60,533 nucleotides of DNA from positions 1 through 60,533 of the forward strand of contig SVKA01000008.1 in the NCBI GenBank assembly GCA_015068725.1. The letters are read 5' to 3'. Made by a program: the position numbers and the translations under genes. A model generated the notes under the pieces. It saw nothing but the letters and a program-made list of their open reading frames with translations. It was not told the DNA's origin and searched no databases. The DNA comes from Oscillospiraceae bacterium. GTDB taxonomy: Bacteria; Bacillota; Clostridia; UBA1381; UMGS1253. Below are positions 7,348 through 16,363 of the stretch, in pieces (the first letter of the stretch is position 1; each line of letters starts with the position of its first letter).

Positions 7348-9279
7348 TCACCTTCTCATAGAGCCGCCGCCCATGCCTGCAGGCATACCGCCACCCATAC
7401 CTGCGGGCATACCACCGCCCATGCCGCCCATCATAGAGCCCATGCCGCCCATCATATTTGTCGCAGACGAAGCATTTGATGAGGTAACACTTACATATAC
7501 GATATCGCCCTCACTAAGACCGCTTAAAATTTCAATTTCATCTTCGTTGCTTATACCAATAGTAACCTCTACACGTTCAAAGTCCTCCATGGTATAGTTT
7601 TGCTCGGCATTGTTTCTAAGGTTGTTTCGGTTTTGCATAGCAGAGCTTGTCGGTCTTTCGCCTGTCGGCATTTGACCAGTCGGCATCTGTCCTGTTGGTC
7701 TTTCACCATTTGGCATTTGGTCCGTTGGCATTTTGTCTGTTGGTCTTTGAATCTGTGACGCAGATGCATCTTCTTTTTTCACACTCTTTGGTTGCTTATC
7801 GGCTTTAAGCTTTTGCACATACGCCTTACCGCTTACCATAGTAACCGCGTCTACGGGCACTTTTAGTGCATCAGCTTTATTTTCTACAACAACAGTTGCC
7901 GTTACATTCATTCCTATCATAAGGCCTTCCGGCTCATCTATTACTACCTGAACAGGATATGTCGTAACGCCGCTCTGGGACTGACCTTCCTGTATAATCT
8001 GTGTAATATGTCCGATAAACACCTTTTCTTCAAGTGCATCTGCGACAACCTCAACGCTTTGACCGATTTCTATCTTTGAAATATCAAGCTCGTCTACATC
8101 CATTGTAAATTTCATTTTTGACATATCTGCAATCGTTGCAAGGACCGTCGAATTAGTACCTGTTCCGACTGTGTCGCCCTCTTTATAATCCTTTTTTATA
8201 ACCGTTCCCGTTATTGGCGAGGTCAGAGTGTAATCATCAAGAGCTTCAAACTGTGAGTCAAGCGATAATAAAAGGTCTGAATACTCTATATCGCTTCTTT
8301 CAAGGCTGTCGAGTGTCGAGCTGTTTGATATCTCAACAATCGCCTCTCCCGCCGAAACAACATCGCCGTTTTTATGGTAAATAGCTATAACCTTACCGCT
8401 CGATTTTGTGTAAAGTGTTTCTGTATCAGACGCTGTTGCGCCCGCGCCTGCGCTGCACATTATTCCATTCACACTTGCAGTAAATCTCATGCCTTCTGTA
8501 ATTGCGCCCGGATTTTCAAATTCAATTTCAACATAGTACATAACAGTGCCATCACTTGAGCGTACGGGTGAATAATCAATATCGGTTATAGTGCCGTAGA
8601 TTCCGCTCGTCATATAGTCAGCGCTTGTAAGCTGCGCTGGTGCCCCTATGTAAATATCATCTATAACCGAGGCCGCAAACGGAACCTCAACCTTCATAGC
8701 ATCATCATTTGTAACGGTACACACCTTTGTATTTGCGTTCACACTGTCGCCAACCTTTAAATCAAGGCCGCTTATATGACCGCCCACACTTGCCCTGCTC
8801 ACCCAGTCGTCGAGCGTTTCCTGATTGGAACGCCTTGTAATCTCTGCTTTTGTAATCGAGTTTTGCGCCTTCTGTATACTGATTTGGGCATCGCTGTCAT
8901 CAAAAGTATATAAAAGTGCATCTTTTTCAACAATCTGTCCCTCTTCAAACGGTGCTGACGTAATGTTTCCTCTCACCAAAGGAACGATATCATATTTATC
9001 CATCGCCTCCATAACGCCGCTGCCCGTTATGGTAACCTTTAATTCACCAATTTGTGCAACAGATGTCGAAAGCCTTACCGCCGATGCCTGTTTAGCTTTG
9101 TTTGAGATACCTTTATAAACAAGAAAAGCTATCAGTGCAATCAATAAAACTGCAACAATTATAATAATTTTTCTCGTTTTTTTGTTTTTAAAGTCAATTT
9201 TTTTGACCTTTTGCACGCTTTTGTCTACAAGTGGCATCTGCAAAAATTTGTCCTTCATAGCTATTAGTTTTTCCTTCAC
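7348..9279 (-). CDS. MacA/HlyD-type membrane-fusion adaptor with Met-rich tail
   Basis: Periplasmic-adaptor-type protein that anchors in the membrane and works with the ABC permease and ATPase directly downstream. It has one TM helix at about 37-57, then two lipoyl/barrel-sandwich halves with a long helical hairpin and beta-barrel, as in MacA and YknX. GGAGG eight bases before GTG 9279 sets the start rather than TTG 9300. The C-terminal part is unusual: a run of PT(G/D)(Q/E/K)MP-like repeats at about 500-550, then a conserved domain, then a terminal Gly/Met tail with repeated MGG and GGGMPAGM units (about 615-643). Confidence 0.92.
   Translation of the reverse strand: MKEKLIAMKDKFLQMPLVDKSVQKVKKIDFKNKKTRKIIIIVAVLLIALIAFLVYKGISNKAKQASAVRLSTSVAQIGELKVTITGSGVMEAMDKYDIVPLVRGNITSAPFEEGQIVEKDALLYTFDDSDAQISIQKAQNSITKAEITRRSNQETLDDWVSRASVGGHISGLDLKVGDSVNANTKVCTVTNDDAMKVEVPFAASVIDDIYIGAPAQLTSADYMTSGIYGTITDIDYSPVRSSDGTVMYYVEIEFENPGAITEGMRFTASVNGIMCSAGAGATASDTETLYTKSSGKVIAIYHKNGDVVSAGEAIVEISNSSTLDSLERSDIEYSDLLLSLDSQFEALDDYTLTSPITGTVIKKDYKEGDTVGTGTNSTVLATIADMSKMKFTMDVDELDISKIEIGQSVEVVADALEEKVFIGHITQIIQEGQSQSGVTTYPVQVVIDEPEGLMIGMNVTATVVVENKADALKVPVDAVTMVSGKAYVQKLKADKQPKSVKKEDASASQIQRPTDKMPTDQMPNGERPTGQMPTGQMPTGERPTSSAMQNRNNLRNNAEQNYTMEDFERVEVTIGISNEDEIEILSGLSEGDIVYVSVTSSNASSATNMMGGMGSMMGGMGGGMPAGMGGGMPAGMGGGSMRR
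7352..7780 (-). repeat. Low-complexity repeats in the adaptor gene
   Basis: Two coding repeat tracts: 7352-7455 encodes Gly/Met units, and about 7640-7745 encodes tandem Pro-Thr-Gly-Gln-Met units with a period of about 15 bases, e.g. repeated GGCATTTG and GTCGG blocks. Such tracts change length easily. Confidence 0.7.
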
Positions 9280-9407
9280 TGCCAATCCCTCCGGGTACAA
9301 TAAATTTTTATTGATACTTTATGTAAAAGCAATTTACCACATATAATGATACTATATATATATAAACACAAGATGAACAAATTGTAAATTCTTGATTTTT
9401 AATAAAA

Positions 9408-9447
9408 TAAAGCGGCTTGGCATCACAACCAAAAAACCGCTTTAAAA
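9408..9447 (-). terminator. Terminator of the M23 peptidase gene
   Basis: Stem TAAAGCGG (9408-9415) with CCGCTTTA (9437-9444); on the minus strand it is followed by TTTTATT. It separates the peptidase from the transporter run. Confidence 0.65.
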
Positions 9448-9476
9448 TATCTTAATTAAAAGATGTGCTTTAAACA

Positions 9477-10517
9477 TTATTCATACGCATTTGGGTCGTG
9501 CATTTGATAAACTCTGTTATATTCCTTTGTATCGTCCTTTTGAACCGCAGATTTGTTTTTCTGTAAAAACTCCACAAGCTGATACATATCAATCCAGATT
9601 TCATTATTTGAGTCCTTTTGCGACTCATCAAAAATGAGCTGAAGTCCAAAATGCAGATGCGGTATATTTATGTTGTTCGTATTTTCTTTTATGCTGTAGC
9701 CACTCATGCCCAGATACCCTATCACATCACCTGCGCTCACGCTTTTTCCTACAAAAAGCGAGCTGTGATACGGGCGGTCCTTTCTAAGATGAGCATAATA
9801 GTAATAGCGCATACCATCAAGCGAGCGTATTCCGATGCGCCAGCCGCCGTATCTGTTCCAGCCAAGCGCCTCAACAATGCCCGATTCCACTGCAATAATC
9901 GGCGTTCCCACACTGCCCATCAAATCATTTCCAAGATGCTTTCTCTTAAAGCCATACGTTCTGCCCGCTCCAAAATCGTCATAGTGCGAAAAAGAGTACC
10001 CCTTTGCAATCGGCGAAAAGCCTTTGAGTCCGTATTTTCTTGCCATAACTTTTCCAGCATCTGTATCCTGCTCGATTTCATAATATCCCACAAGTCCACC
10101 AAGAGCCGCCCTGTAACCTTCATAATAATAGTTATAATATTTTTCGTTTCCTGCAATTTGCTCTGCACTTTCTCCTTCTTTCATTTTTCGACATACCTCA
10201 TCTACATCGGCAGCTTTGCACGCGCTGAGCTTTCCCCCTTTTTTTGTTGCAAGGCACGCTATAATTTTAATCCAGTCAAGCTTTACGTCATCTGATTTTT
10301 CAGACTCTATATCCGCCTTCATCGCGCGCGACATAATTTCATTTGTAGCATCAAACTCGAACCACTTTATATATGAATTTTCTGCTTCATCGGCATTTAC
10401 CGACACGCTCGTTTTTATACTCATGCTCATTTGCACTACGGCTGATACACTCACGCAGCACACAATGCATACACATATAAAAGAAAAAAACAGCTTTTTT
10501 CCTGCAAATATTTTCAT
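9477..10517 (-). CDS. Secreted M23-family (LytM-like) peptidase
   Basis: Putative zinc endopeptidase acting on peptidoglycan cross-bridges, or a degenerate scaffold of that fold. A signal anchor (about 1-25 from ATG 10517) is followed by a helical region of about 130 residues and a C-terminal LytM domain. The domain has the metal motif HLGND (H-x3-D) and the catalytic HLHFG (HxH), so it looks active. I start at ATG 10517 (GAAGGG site, then Lys and a hydrophobic core); the longer frame to 10586 adds an implausible N-terminus. Its middle residues, around YEGYRAALGGLVG, are conserved in clostridial homologues I recall, but not in all M23 enzymes. Confidence 0.88.
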   Translation of the reverse strand: MKIFAGKKLFFSFICVCIVCCVSVSAVVQMSMSIKTSVSVNADEAENSYIKWFEFDATNEIMSRAMKADIESEKSDDVKLDWIKIIACLATKKGGKLSACKAADVDEVCRKMKEGESAEQIAGNEKYYNYYYEGYRAALGGLVGYYEIEQDTDAGKVMARKYGLKGFSPIAKGYSFSHYDDFGAGRTYGFKRKHLGNDLMGSVGTPIIAVESGIVEALGWNRYGGWRIGIRSLDGMRYYYYAHLRKDRPYHSSLFVGKSVSAGDVIGYLGMSGYSIKENTNNINIPHLHFGLQLIFDESQKDSNNEIWIDMYQLVEFLQKNKSAVQKDDTKEYNRVYQMHDPNAYE

Positions 10518-10590
10518 AACCAAAGCCCTTCTCAATACATATTTTACTTCAATTCTTATTATATATATGATTAAAAAAGGCCTCATATGA

Positions 10591-10628
10591 AAAAACCATC
10601 TTGCGCTTTTTTACGAAGATGGTTTTTT
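10591..10628 (-). terminator. Terminator of the rnf operon
   Basis: An 11-bp stem (AAAACCATCTT with AAGATGGTTTT) followed by a T-run lies directly after the four-TM gene that ends the rnf run. Confidence 0.8.
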
Positions 10629-10631
10629 ATT

Positions 10632-10985
10632 TTATCTGTTTCTTTCAATAATTTTTCTCACTATAAAGCCTATAATCTGAGCTGTATATGCAAGCAGCAA
10701 ATACACAAAAATATTTCCAATCATGCTTTCGCCATAATATAAAAAGCATGCAGGCGCATATAAAAACATAACCACAAACGGATAATACCACTTAAAGCCC
10801 TCTTTTATCGTAAGCGCTATTGCCGTTACAGAAATAACGAGTCTGTTAACCACTTCCGATATTAACATCACGGTCAAAAGTCCTTCCTGTGGCACAACAA
10901 ATGTCAACATTGGAAGAGCATAAAACGCTATAAGACACGCAATAATATGCCATTTCATAGGTCTGAATATATCTGAAAAATACAT
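10632..10985 (-). CDS. Unknown four-TM membrane protein, last gene of rnf run
   Basis: A 117-residue hydrophobic protein with about four TM helices (residues 12-32, 36-60, 66-85, 90-112) and a basic C-terminus. GGAGG six bases before ATG 10985 sets the start. It lies 32 bases behind rnfB, with no terminator between, and a strong terminator follows it, so it is probably cotranscribed with rnfCDGEAB. It is not one of the six known Rnf subunits and I do not recognise it. A role with the complex or in its maturation is inference from position only. Confidence 0.75.
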   Translation of the reverse strand: MYFSDIFRPMKWHIIACLIAFYALPMLTFVVPQEGLLTVMLISEVVNRLVISVTAIALTIKEGFKWYYPFVVMFLYAPACFLYYGESMIGNIFVYLLLAYTAQIIGFIVRKIIERNR

Positions 10986-11017
10986 ATATATCCTCCGCTT
11001 TCTTTTGAAAAAATATT

Positions 11018-11797
11018 CTATGCAATAATGCCTCGTGGGCATTTTTCTTTGCAAGCACCGCAGTTTGTGCATTTTTCACTGTCAATAACCGCGAGATTGT
11101 CCTGTATTGTAATCGCCTCGGACGGACAAACCTTTGCGCAAAGACCACAGCCAATACAACCCACACGGCACGATTTTGTAACAGCCGCTCCCTTTTGCTT
11201 AGAGCTGCAAAGCACAATTCTTTCAGCCTTTTCGGGCAAAAGTTTTATAACATGCTTTGGACATGCATTTACGCACATACCGCAAGCGGTGCATTTTTCG
11301 CTGTCAATAACTGCTACTCCGTCTTTTATAGAAATTGCACCGAATTTGCAAACGCTCACGCACGTGCCAAGGCCAATACAAGCATACTCACACTTTTTCT
11401 GTCCTCCGCCAAGACGCATCGCCGCATTACAGTCATTTATACCTTTATATGTGTATTTTTCCTCAGCCACACTTGCCGAGCCGCTGCAAAGTACAACGGC
11501 GCTCATTTTTTCTTCTTCGCCTGCTGTTACACCCATAATCTCGGCAATCTGCTCACGCTGCGTAGAATTACAAACAGGGCATCCTGAATATTGCGCCTGA
11601 CCGCTTACAACCGAGGCGGCAAAGTTTGAACATCCGGCAAAGCCGCAACCTCCACAGTTTGCTCCGGGCAAACACGATACAATTTTATCTATTCTCTCAT
11701 CACTTTCAACATGGAAGACCTTTGAGGCATATCCAAGCAGCGCTCCGAACAAGAGTCCAAGTCCACCAAGTATCAAAAGAGATATCAATATCTGCAT
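11018..11797 (-). CDS. rnfB: Rnf complex subunit RnfB (ferredoxin-type)
   Basis: Electron-entry subunit of the Rnf ferredoxin:NAD oxidoreductase. It has an N-terminal TM anchor (about 1-25), an Fe-S domain with CLPGANCGGCGFAGC and GCPVC, and then four further Cys clusters: CEYACIGLGTC...C, CTACGMCVNACP, CRVGCIGCGLCAKVCP and CTNCGACKEKCP. This multi-cluster form is typical of Clostridia and binds several 4Fe-4S centres. It follows rnfA by 54 bases. Confidence 0.96.
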   Translation of the reverse strand: MQILISLLILGGLGLLFGALLGYASKVFHVESDERIDKIVSCLPGANCGGCGFAGCSNFAASVVSGQAQYSGCPVCNSTQREQIAEIMGVTAGEEEKMSAVVLCSGSASVAEEKYTYKGINDCNAAMRLGGGQKKCEYACIGLGTCVSVCKFGAISIKDGVAVIDSEKCTACGMCVNACPKHVIKLLPEKAERIVLCSSKQKGAAVTKSCRVGCIGCGLCAKVCPSEAITIQDNLAVIDSEKCTNCGACKEKCPRGIIA

Positions 11798-11851
11798 AAT
11801 ACGAACCCTTCCTTTCCTTTAAATCGTACACTATAATAAGCTTAGTCCTTC

Positions 11852-12433
11852 TCAGATTTTAAATCCGGAAAAGCCCATAAACGCAAGTGCAATAAGTCCC
11901 GCACTGATAAGTGCTATCGGAAATCCTTCAAGACACTTTGGAATTTTTGAAAATTTTGTTCTTTCACGCACACCTGCAAAAAGTACAATCGCAAGTGTAA
12001 AACCGATAGCCGCAGTAAGTCCGTATACAACTGAGCTTATAAAGCTATATCCATTGTCAATATTTAAAATTGCAACACCAAGCACGGCACAGTTTGTCGT
12101 AATAAGCGGCAAATATATGCCAAGTGCATTATAAAGCGACGGCATAAGCTTTTGCAAAACCATTTCTACAAACTGTACCAAAACAGCAATTACAAGAATA
12201 AAAGCAATCGTCTGCAAATACTCAAGCTTAAGCGGCACAAGCATATATGTCCACACCGCATATGTTATGGCAGACGCAAGCGTCATTACAAACGCAACAG
12301 CGCAGCCCATACCTACCGCTGTATCAACTCTCTTTGATACGCCTAAAAACGGACATATTCCCAAGAACTTTACAAGCACAAAATTTTCAATCAATATAGC
12401 CGTAAGTGAAATTGTAAAAAGCTCTGCAACCAT
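11852..12433 (-). CDS. rnfA: Rnf complex subunit RnfA
   Basis: Integral membrane subunit of about six TM helices, homologous to NqrE. The N-terminus ([19 protein letters not shown]) and the conserved Cys and Asn residues that help bind the intramembrane Fe-S centre are present. The start ATG shares one base with the rnfE stop (TAATG), so translation is coupled. 193 residues is the normal length. Confidence 0.96.
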   Translation of the reverse strand: MVAELFTISLTAILIENFVLVKFLGICPFLGVSKRVDTAVGMGCAVAFVMTLASAITYAVWTYMLVPLKLEYLQTIAFILVIAVLVQFVEMVLQKLMPSLYNALGIYLPLITTNCAVLGVAILNIDNGYSFISSVVYGLTAAIGFTLAIVLFAGVRERTKFSKIPKCLEGFPIALISAGLIALAFMGFSGFKI

Positions 12434-13053
12434 TATGCATCACCGCCTTTTCTCTTTTTAGATACTGAAACAATAAGCTGTATCATACCTATTACAAGAC
12501 CTAAGATGATGAATCCTCCTGGAGGAAGTATAAACATCGTCATAGGTGATGCATTCCCAAGAACGTTTATACCCCAGATAGTACCTGCACCAAGGATTTC
12601 GCGTATGGCCGATACAATCGAAAGTGCGCATGTAAAGCCAAGTCCCATGCCGAGTCCGTCAAGTGCCGAAAGCGTAACTGTATTTTTTGATGCAAACGCT
12701 TCTGCACGCGCCAGAATTATACAGTTTACCACTATAAGCGGAATAAAGATTCCAAGGCTTTCTGCAAGTGCGGGCAAAAATGCATTTAACAACATCTCAA
12801 TAATTGATACAAAGCCTGCGATAATTACGATATATGCTGCAATTCTTATCTTGTCCGGTATAAATTTTCTTAAAAGTGAAATTACAACGTTTGATGCAAC
12901 AAGCACAAGCGTTGCCGCAATACCCATTGTTACACCATTTTGAAGTGTAGTAGTAACAGCAAGCGTCGGACACATTCCGATAAGCTGTACAAATGTTGGA
13001 TTTTCAGCCAAAAGTCCATTAGAAAGAGTGGCTAAATACTTATTTTTTTTCAT
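12433..13053 (-). CDS. rnfE: Rnf complex subunit RnfE
   Basis: Integral membrane subunit, homologous to NqrD and RnfA, with about six TM helices and the family motif [18 protein letters not shown] near the N-terminus. It overlaps rnfG by ATGA and rnfA by one base. 206 residues is within the family range. Confidence 0.96.
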   Translation of the reverse strand: MKKNKYLATLSNGLLAENPTFVQLIGMCPTLAVTTTLQNGVTMGIAATLVLVASNVVISLLRKFIPDKIRIAAYIVIIAGFVSIIEMLLNAFLPALAESLGIFIPLIVVNCIILARAEAFASKNTVTLSALDGLGMGLGFTCALSIVSAIREILGAGTIWGINVLGNASPMTMFILPPGGFIILGLVIGMIQLIVSVSKKRKGGDA

Positions 13054-13631
13054 TGTATATATATCCCCTCTCCTTTAATTTGTTTTAGCATCGAAACTGC
13101 AGAATTAACACTGTCTGCAAGTGCCCTAGAACTTCTCGTTGCACCTGATATAGCGTTTACCTGATCATCCTTTGCACCGGCTTTTACAACGCTTACCTCT
13201 CCTTTGCCTGTAAACTGACCCTTAAAGTCCTCTTTCACAAGCTTTGCACCAAGGCCGGGAGTTTCCGAGTGCGAAATTATGCTTACACCGGTTACGATAC
13301 CTTCTGTATCAACGCCTATCACGCTGACGATTTCGCCGCCATAGCCGTTTTGCGCCATTTTTACACACAAGCCTGTCGCCTCACCCGATGCATCCTTTGC
13401 AACATATATCGCCTGTGCACCGTAGCTTTTAGCCGATGCCTCATCAAGCGGCTCAAAGCTTTCGGCATTTGTCATTACCTCACGAAGCGCCTCATTTTCT
13501 GCCAAAACCGCATTTTGTGCTATCTTGTCGACAGTTACCATATTTACCCACGCAAGAAGCGCTGCCGTTACCGCGGTTATTATAAACAAAACCAAAGCAT
13601 ACTTGAAAATATTTTTCATCTGATTATCCAC
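13050..13631 (-). CDS. rnfG: Rnf complex subunit RnfG (flavoprotein)
   Basis: Extracytoplasmic subunit with one TM anchor (about 8-28) and an FMN-binding domain. Near the C-terminus it carries the flavinylation motif SGATRSS, whose Thr accepts FMN covalently. I start it at GTG 13631: GGAGGTG stands seven bases before it, and this start overlaps the end of rnfD. The inner ATG 13619 lies too far from the ribosome site. 193 residues. Confidence 0.93.
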   Translation of the reverse strand: MDNQMKNIFKYALVLFIITAVTAALLAWVNMVTVDKIAQNAVLAENEALREVMTNAESFEPLDEASAKSYGAQAIYVAKDASGEATGLCVKMAQNGYGGEIVSVIGVDTEGIVTGVSIISHSETPGLGAKLVKEDFKGQFTGKGEVSVVKAGAKDDQVNAISGATRSSRALADSVNSAVSMLKQIKGEGIYIQ

Positions 13632-14667
13632 GTTTTGACACCTCCCCGAATTTTCTCGGATGAACATACTTATCTATAAGCGGTGTTACCACGTTCATAA
13701 GAAGTATAGAATACGAAACTCCTTCGGGATATCCGCCAAAACGTCTTATAACAAATGTGAGTATGCCGCAGCCTATTCCAAAGATGATATGACCTGCCTT
13801 TGTTGTAGGTGTTGTTACATAATCGGTAGCCATAAAGAATGCTCCAAGCATAAGACCGCCCGTGCACAAGTGGTACATAACAAAGTTTATGTTATACGGA
13901 TGTGAGCCGAAGAAAAATACCAAAAGCGCAAAGCTTCCTATATATGCAAGCGGTATACGCGCATCAATAACGCGTCGCACCATAAGATAAATACCGCCAA
14001 TTAATATAAGAACCGTCGCCGTTTCACCAATGCATCCGCCAATTCGTCCCAAAAACGCATCGTATAAAGACGGTGCGGCAGCGCTTTCAAAGCCTTCCTT
14101 CAACAAGGAAAGCGGAGTTGCGCTTGTGGTTACATTAATGCGGTTTACATAGTTTGAAAAGCTCATTACGGGAGATACAAACGATGTCATTGCAACAGGC
14201 CACGAAGCAAGCATAAACGCACGCGCCGCAAGTGCTGGGTTGACAAAGTTGTGTCCAATTCCGCCAAAAAGCTGCTTTACAATAATAATTGCAAACACCG
14301 AACCGATTATCACCATAGGATACGGAATTGTAACCGGAAGATTATACGCAAGCAAAAGACCGGTTACGGCTGCGCTCAAATCGCCAATCGTTGTTTTTGA
14401 CTTTGCACGCGAAAGTGCATCTTTCATTGTTGTCTTTTTTTCATTTTTAATTTTAAAACCAATATAAAACCACTGATATACATACTCGGCAAGCACGCAC
14501 GATATAACGCTTGTGCCTACAACCGCAAGTGCGCGTATACCAAAGTAAAACCATCCTGCTATAAGTGCCGGTATAAGAGCAATTATAACATCAAGCATTA
14601 TCGTTTTTGTATTTTCCGCTGTTGATATATGCGGCGATAATGATACGACAAATTTTTTATCCGCCAT
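13624..14667 (-). CDS. rnfD: Rnf complex subunit RnfD (flavoprotein)
   Basis: Membrane subunit related to NqrB with about 9-10 TM helices and 347 residues. The TTSATPL motif at about residues 173-179 is the covalent FMN attachment site. Its ribosome binding site is unusual: GGGGAGG (14700-14694) is 26 bases from the ATG, but a perfect 7-bp hairpin lies in between and shortens the effective spacing to about nine bases. It precedes rnfG and follows rnfC by about 60 bases. Confidence 0.95.
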   Translation of the reverse strand: MADKKFVVSLSPHISTAENTKTIMLDVIIALIPALIAGWFYFGIRALAVVGTSVISCVLAEYVYQWFYIGFKIKNEKKTTMKDALSRAKSKTTIGDLSAAVTGLLLAYNLPVTIPYPMVIIGSVFAIIIVKQLFGGIGHNFVNPALAARAFMLASWPVAMTSFVSPVMSFSNYVNRINVTTSATPLSLLKEGFESAAAPSLYDAFLGRIGGCIGETATVLILIGGIYLMVRRVIDARIPLAYIGSFALLVFFFGSHPYNINFVMYHLCTGGLMLGAFFMATDYVTTPTTKAGHIIFGIGCGILTFVIRRFGGYPEGVSYSILLMNVVTPLIDKYVHPRKFGEVSKRG

Positions 14668-14700
14668 ATTAATTTTGCAGAAAAATTCTGCATCCTCCCC
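14668..14700 (-). promoter_or_regulatory. Rnf D ribosome site with bridging hairpin
   Basis: On the minus strand: GGGGAGG (14700-14694), one base, a hairpin TGCAGAA-TTT-TTCTGCA (14692-14676), eight bases, then the rnfD ATG (14667). No other start in the rnfD frame fits the ribosome site. Folding of the hairpin would put the Shine-Dalgarno site at normal distance. Confidence 0.65.
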
Positions 14701-14725
14701 TCAAGTTTATCTTTATAATAACCCC

Positions 14726-16066
14726 TTATTTTTTGCCGCTTTCTCTTGCGCGCTTCATTTCCATCACCTTCTGCTTTGCAACGCGGATGTTCTGAAGCGG
14801 ATGACGCCTTCCCGGACACAAATACGAGCATACTCCACATTCAATGCAATCGAGTATGTTATATTTTTCGCACATCTCATAATCGCGCTCCTGGGCATAC
14901 ATATTAAGATATAGCGGCATCAGATGCATCGGACAAGCCTTGACGCATTTTCCGCAGCGTATACACGTTTCATCCTCATCATAAACGTTCATATCAGAGC
15001 TAAACGCCAAAAGTGCTGACGTTCCCTTTACAACAGGAACATTTAATGATAACTGCGCCTGTCCCATCATAGGTCCGCCCATAATTATCTTTTCAGGGTC
15101 CTTTACAAAGCCGCCCGCCTTTTCAAACAAGGTTTCAAAGCTTATGCCCGTACGAACCTCAAAATTTGAAGGATTTGCAACCGCATCACCCGACACCGTA
15201 ACTATACGTCTTATCGAGGGCATACCCGTTTTTATTGCAGTCGCAACAGCCACCGCAGTATCTACGTTTACTACAACTGCGCCCGCATCTGCGGGAAGAC
15301 CGCCGCTTGGCACTTCACGTCCCGTAATTGCCCATATAAGCTGCTTTTCCGCTCCCTGAGGATACTTTGTTTTAAGCTCGCAAAGCTTTATTCCCTCATA
15401 TTCGCTTTCTTTAAGCTTTTCTTTTATAAGCAAAATTGCATCGGGCTTGTTTTTTTCTATCGCAATATGACCAACATCTAATCCAAGCACACGCATAATC
15501 GCCTTCAAGCCGAACAAAACCATATCAGGCGTTTCCAGAAGCACTCTGTGGTCACTCGTAAGATACGGCTCACATTCCGCACCGTTTACGATTATGTATT
15601 CAATTTTCTTATCCTTTGGTACAGAAAGCTTGACATGCGTCGGAAAGCCTGCGCCTCCCATACCGACAATACCCGCCTCGCGAATAATTTTTATAATCTC
15701 CTCGGGCGACAAATCTTCAAGCTTTCCCTTTGGCACAACGCTTTCGTCGATAGTATACTCACCATCGTTTTCAACAATAATGCTCATAACATTGGCTCCG
15801 TTTGGATGAAGCCTTTTCTCAATCGCCTTGACCGTTCCAGAAACAGAGCTGTGAATGGGTGCCGATACAAATGCCTCAGAATCTGCAATTTTTGTTCCCA
15901 CATTGACATGGCTTCCGATTTCAACAATTGGCTCAAGTGGTGCGCCAATATGCTGTATAAGCGGATAAACGTGCTCACTTACACCGTCTAAAACACATAT
16001 CGGTACATTGTTTGTATATGTTTTATTATCATCGGGATGAATTCCTCCCTTAAAACTATATGCCAC
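14726..16066 (-). CDS. rnfC: Rnf complex subunit RnfC (NADH-binding)
   Basis: Peripheral subunit that exchanges electrons with NAD. It has the N-terminal GGIHPDDNK motif, a barrel-sandwich segment, the nucleotide/FMN-binding GMGGAGFPTHVKL at about 136-148, and two 4Fe-4S clusters near the C-terminus (CIRCGKCVKACP and CIECGVCSYLCP). GTG 16066 follows AGGAGATGATAACAA. As first gene it sets the order rnfCDGEAB, the usual clostridial order. 446 residues. Confidence 0.96.
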   Translation of the reverse strand: MAYSFKGGIHPDDNKTYTNNVPICVLDGVSEHVYPLIQHIGAPLEPIVEIGSHVNVGTKIADSEAFVSAPIHSSVSGTVKAIEKRLHPNGANVMSIIVENDGEYTIDESVVPKGKLEDLSPEEIIKIIREAGIVGMGGAGFPTHVKLSVPKDKKIEYIIVNGAECEPYLTSDHRVLLETPDMVLFGLKAIMRVLGLDVGHIAIEKNKPDAILLIKEKLKESEYEGIKLCELKTKYPQGAEKQLIWAITGREVPSGGLPADAGAVVVNVDTAVAVATAIKTGMPSIRRIVTVSGDAVANPSNFEVRTGISFETLFEKAGGFVKDPEKIIMGGPMMGQAQLSLNVPVVKGTSALLAFSSDMNVYDEDETCIRCGKCVKACPMHLMPLYLNMYAQERDYEMCEKYNILDCIECGVCSYLCPGRRHPLQNIRVAKQKVMEMKRARESGKK

Positions 16067-16363
16067 TTGTTATCATCTCCTTTTTGATAAATCTTTGCAT
16101 ACATAATATATTTTAACATATTAATCTACATATTGCAATTATAGTTAAATAAATAACAATATTTGGTGATCTTTGTAAAAAAACGCAATAAAATTTTTTC
16201 TCTCAGACACTTTTTCGTGTATAATACGCCAAAAGTTACGCAATAGTAATATAACAGTCATATAACTGTTATAGCAAAAATGCCAATAGCATAATATAAT
16301 ATATTTACATCACACTTTGTATTAGTGTAGTTTGAGAGTCTTGCACCGAAGGGAGAGATTAGC
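16067..16363. other. Divergent intergenic region rnfC / mecA
   Basis: AT-rich DNA that must hold the promoters of the rnf operon and mecA. TATAAT at 16220-16225 is a possible mecA -10, but its -35 is poor. An inverted repeat ATAACAGT-CATATA-ACTGTTAT (16251-16272) is the only clear symmetric element. I could not place the rnf promoter. Confidence 0.5.
16251..16272. repeat. 8-bp inverted repeat upstream of mecA
   Basis: ATAACAGT (16251-16258) and ACTGTTAT (16265-16272) are exact reverse complements around a six-base centre; operator-like, about 90 bases before mecA. Confidence 0.5.

Noticed and set aside
11028-11600. Plus-strand 190-residue frame inside rnfB
   Set aside because: It lies antisense to the repeated Cys clusters of rnfB and has odd composition.
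14598-14840. Short frame starting at the ATG directly behind the rnfD ribosome site
   Set aside because: The frame from ATG 14693 runs over rnfD in another phase, with basic, random composition; the site more likely serves rnfD by way of the hairpin.
16067-16363. Riboswitch or T-box upstream of rnf or mecA
   Set aside because: I found no T-box core, SAM, FMN, TPP or c-di-GMP signature here or in the other leaders I read.
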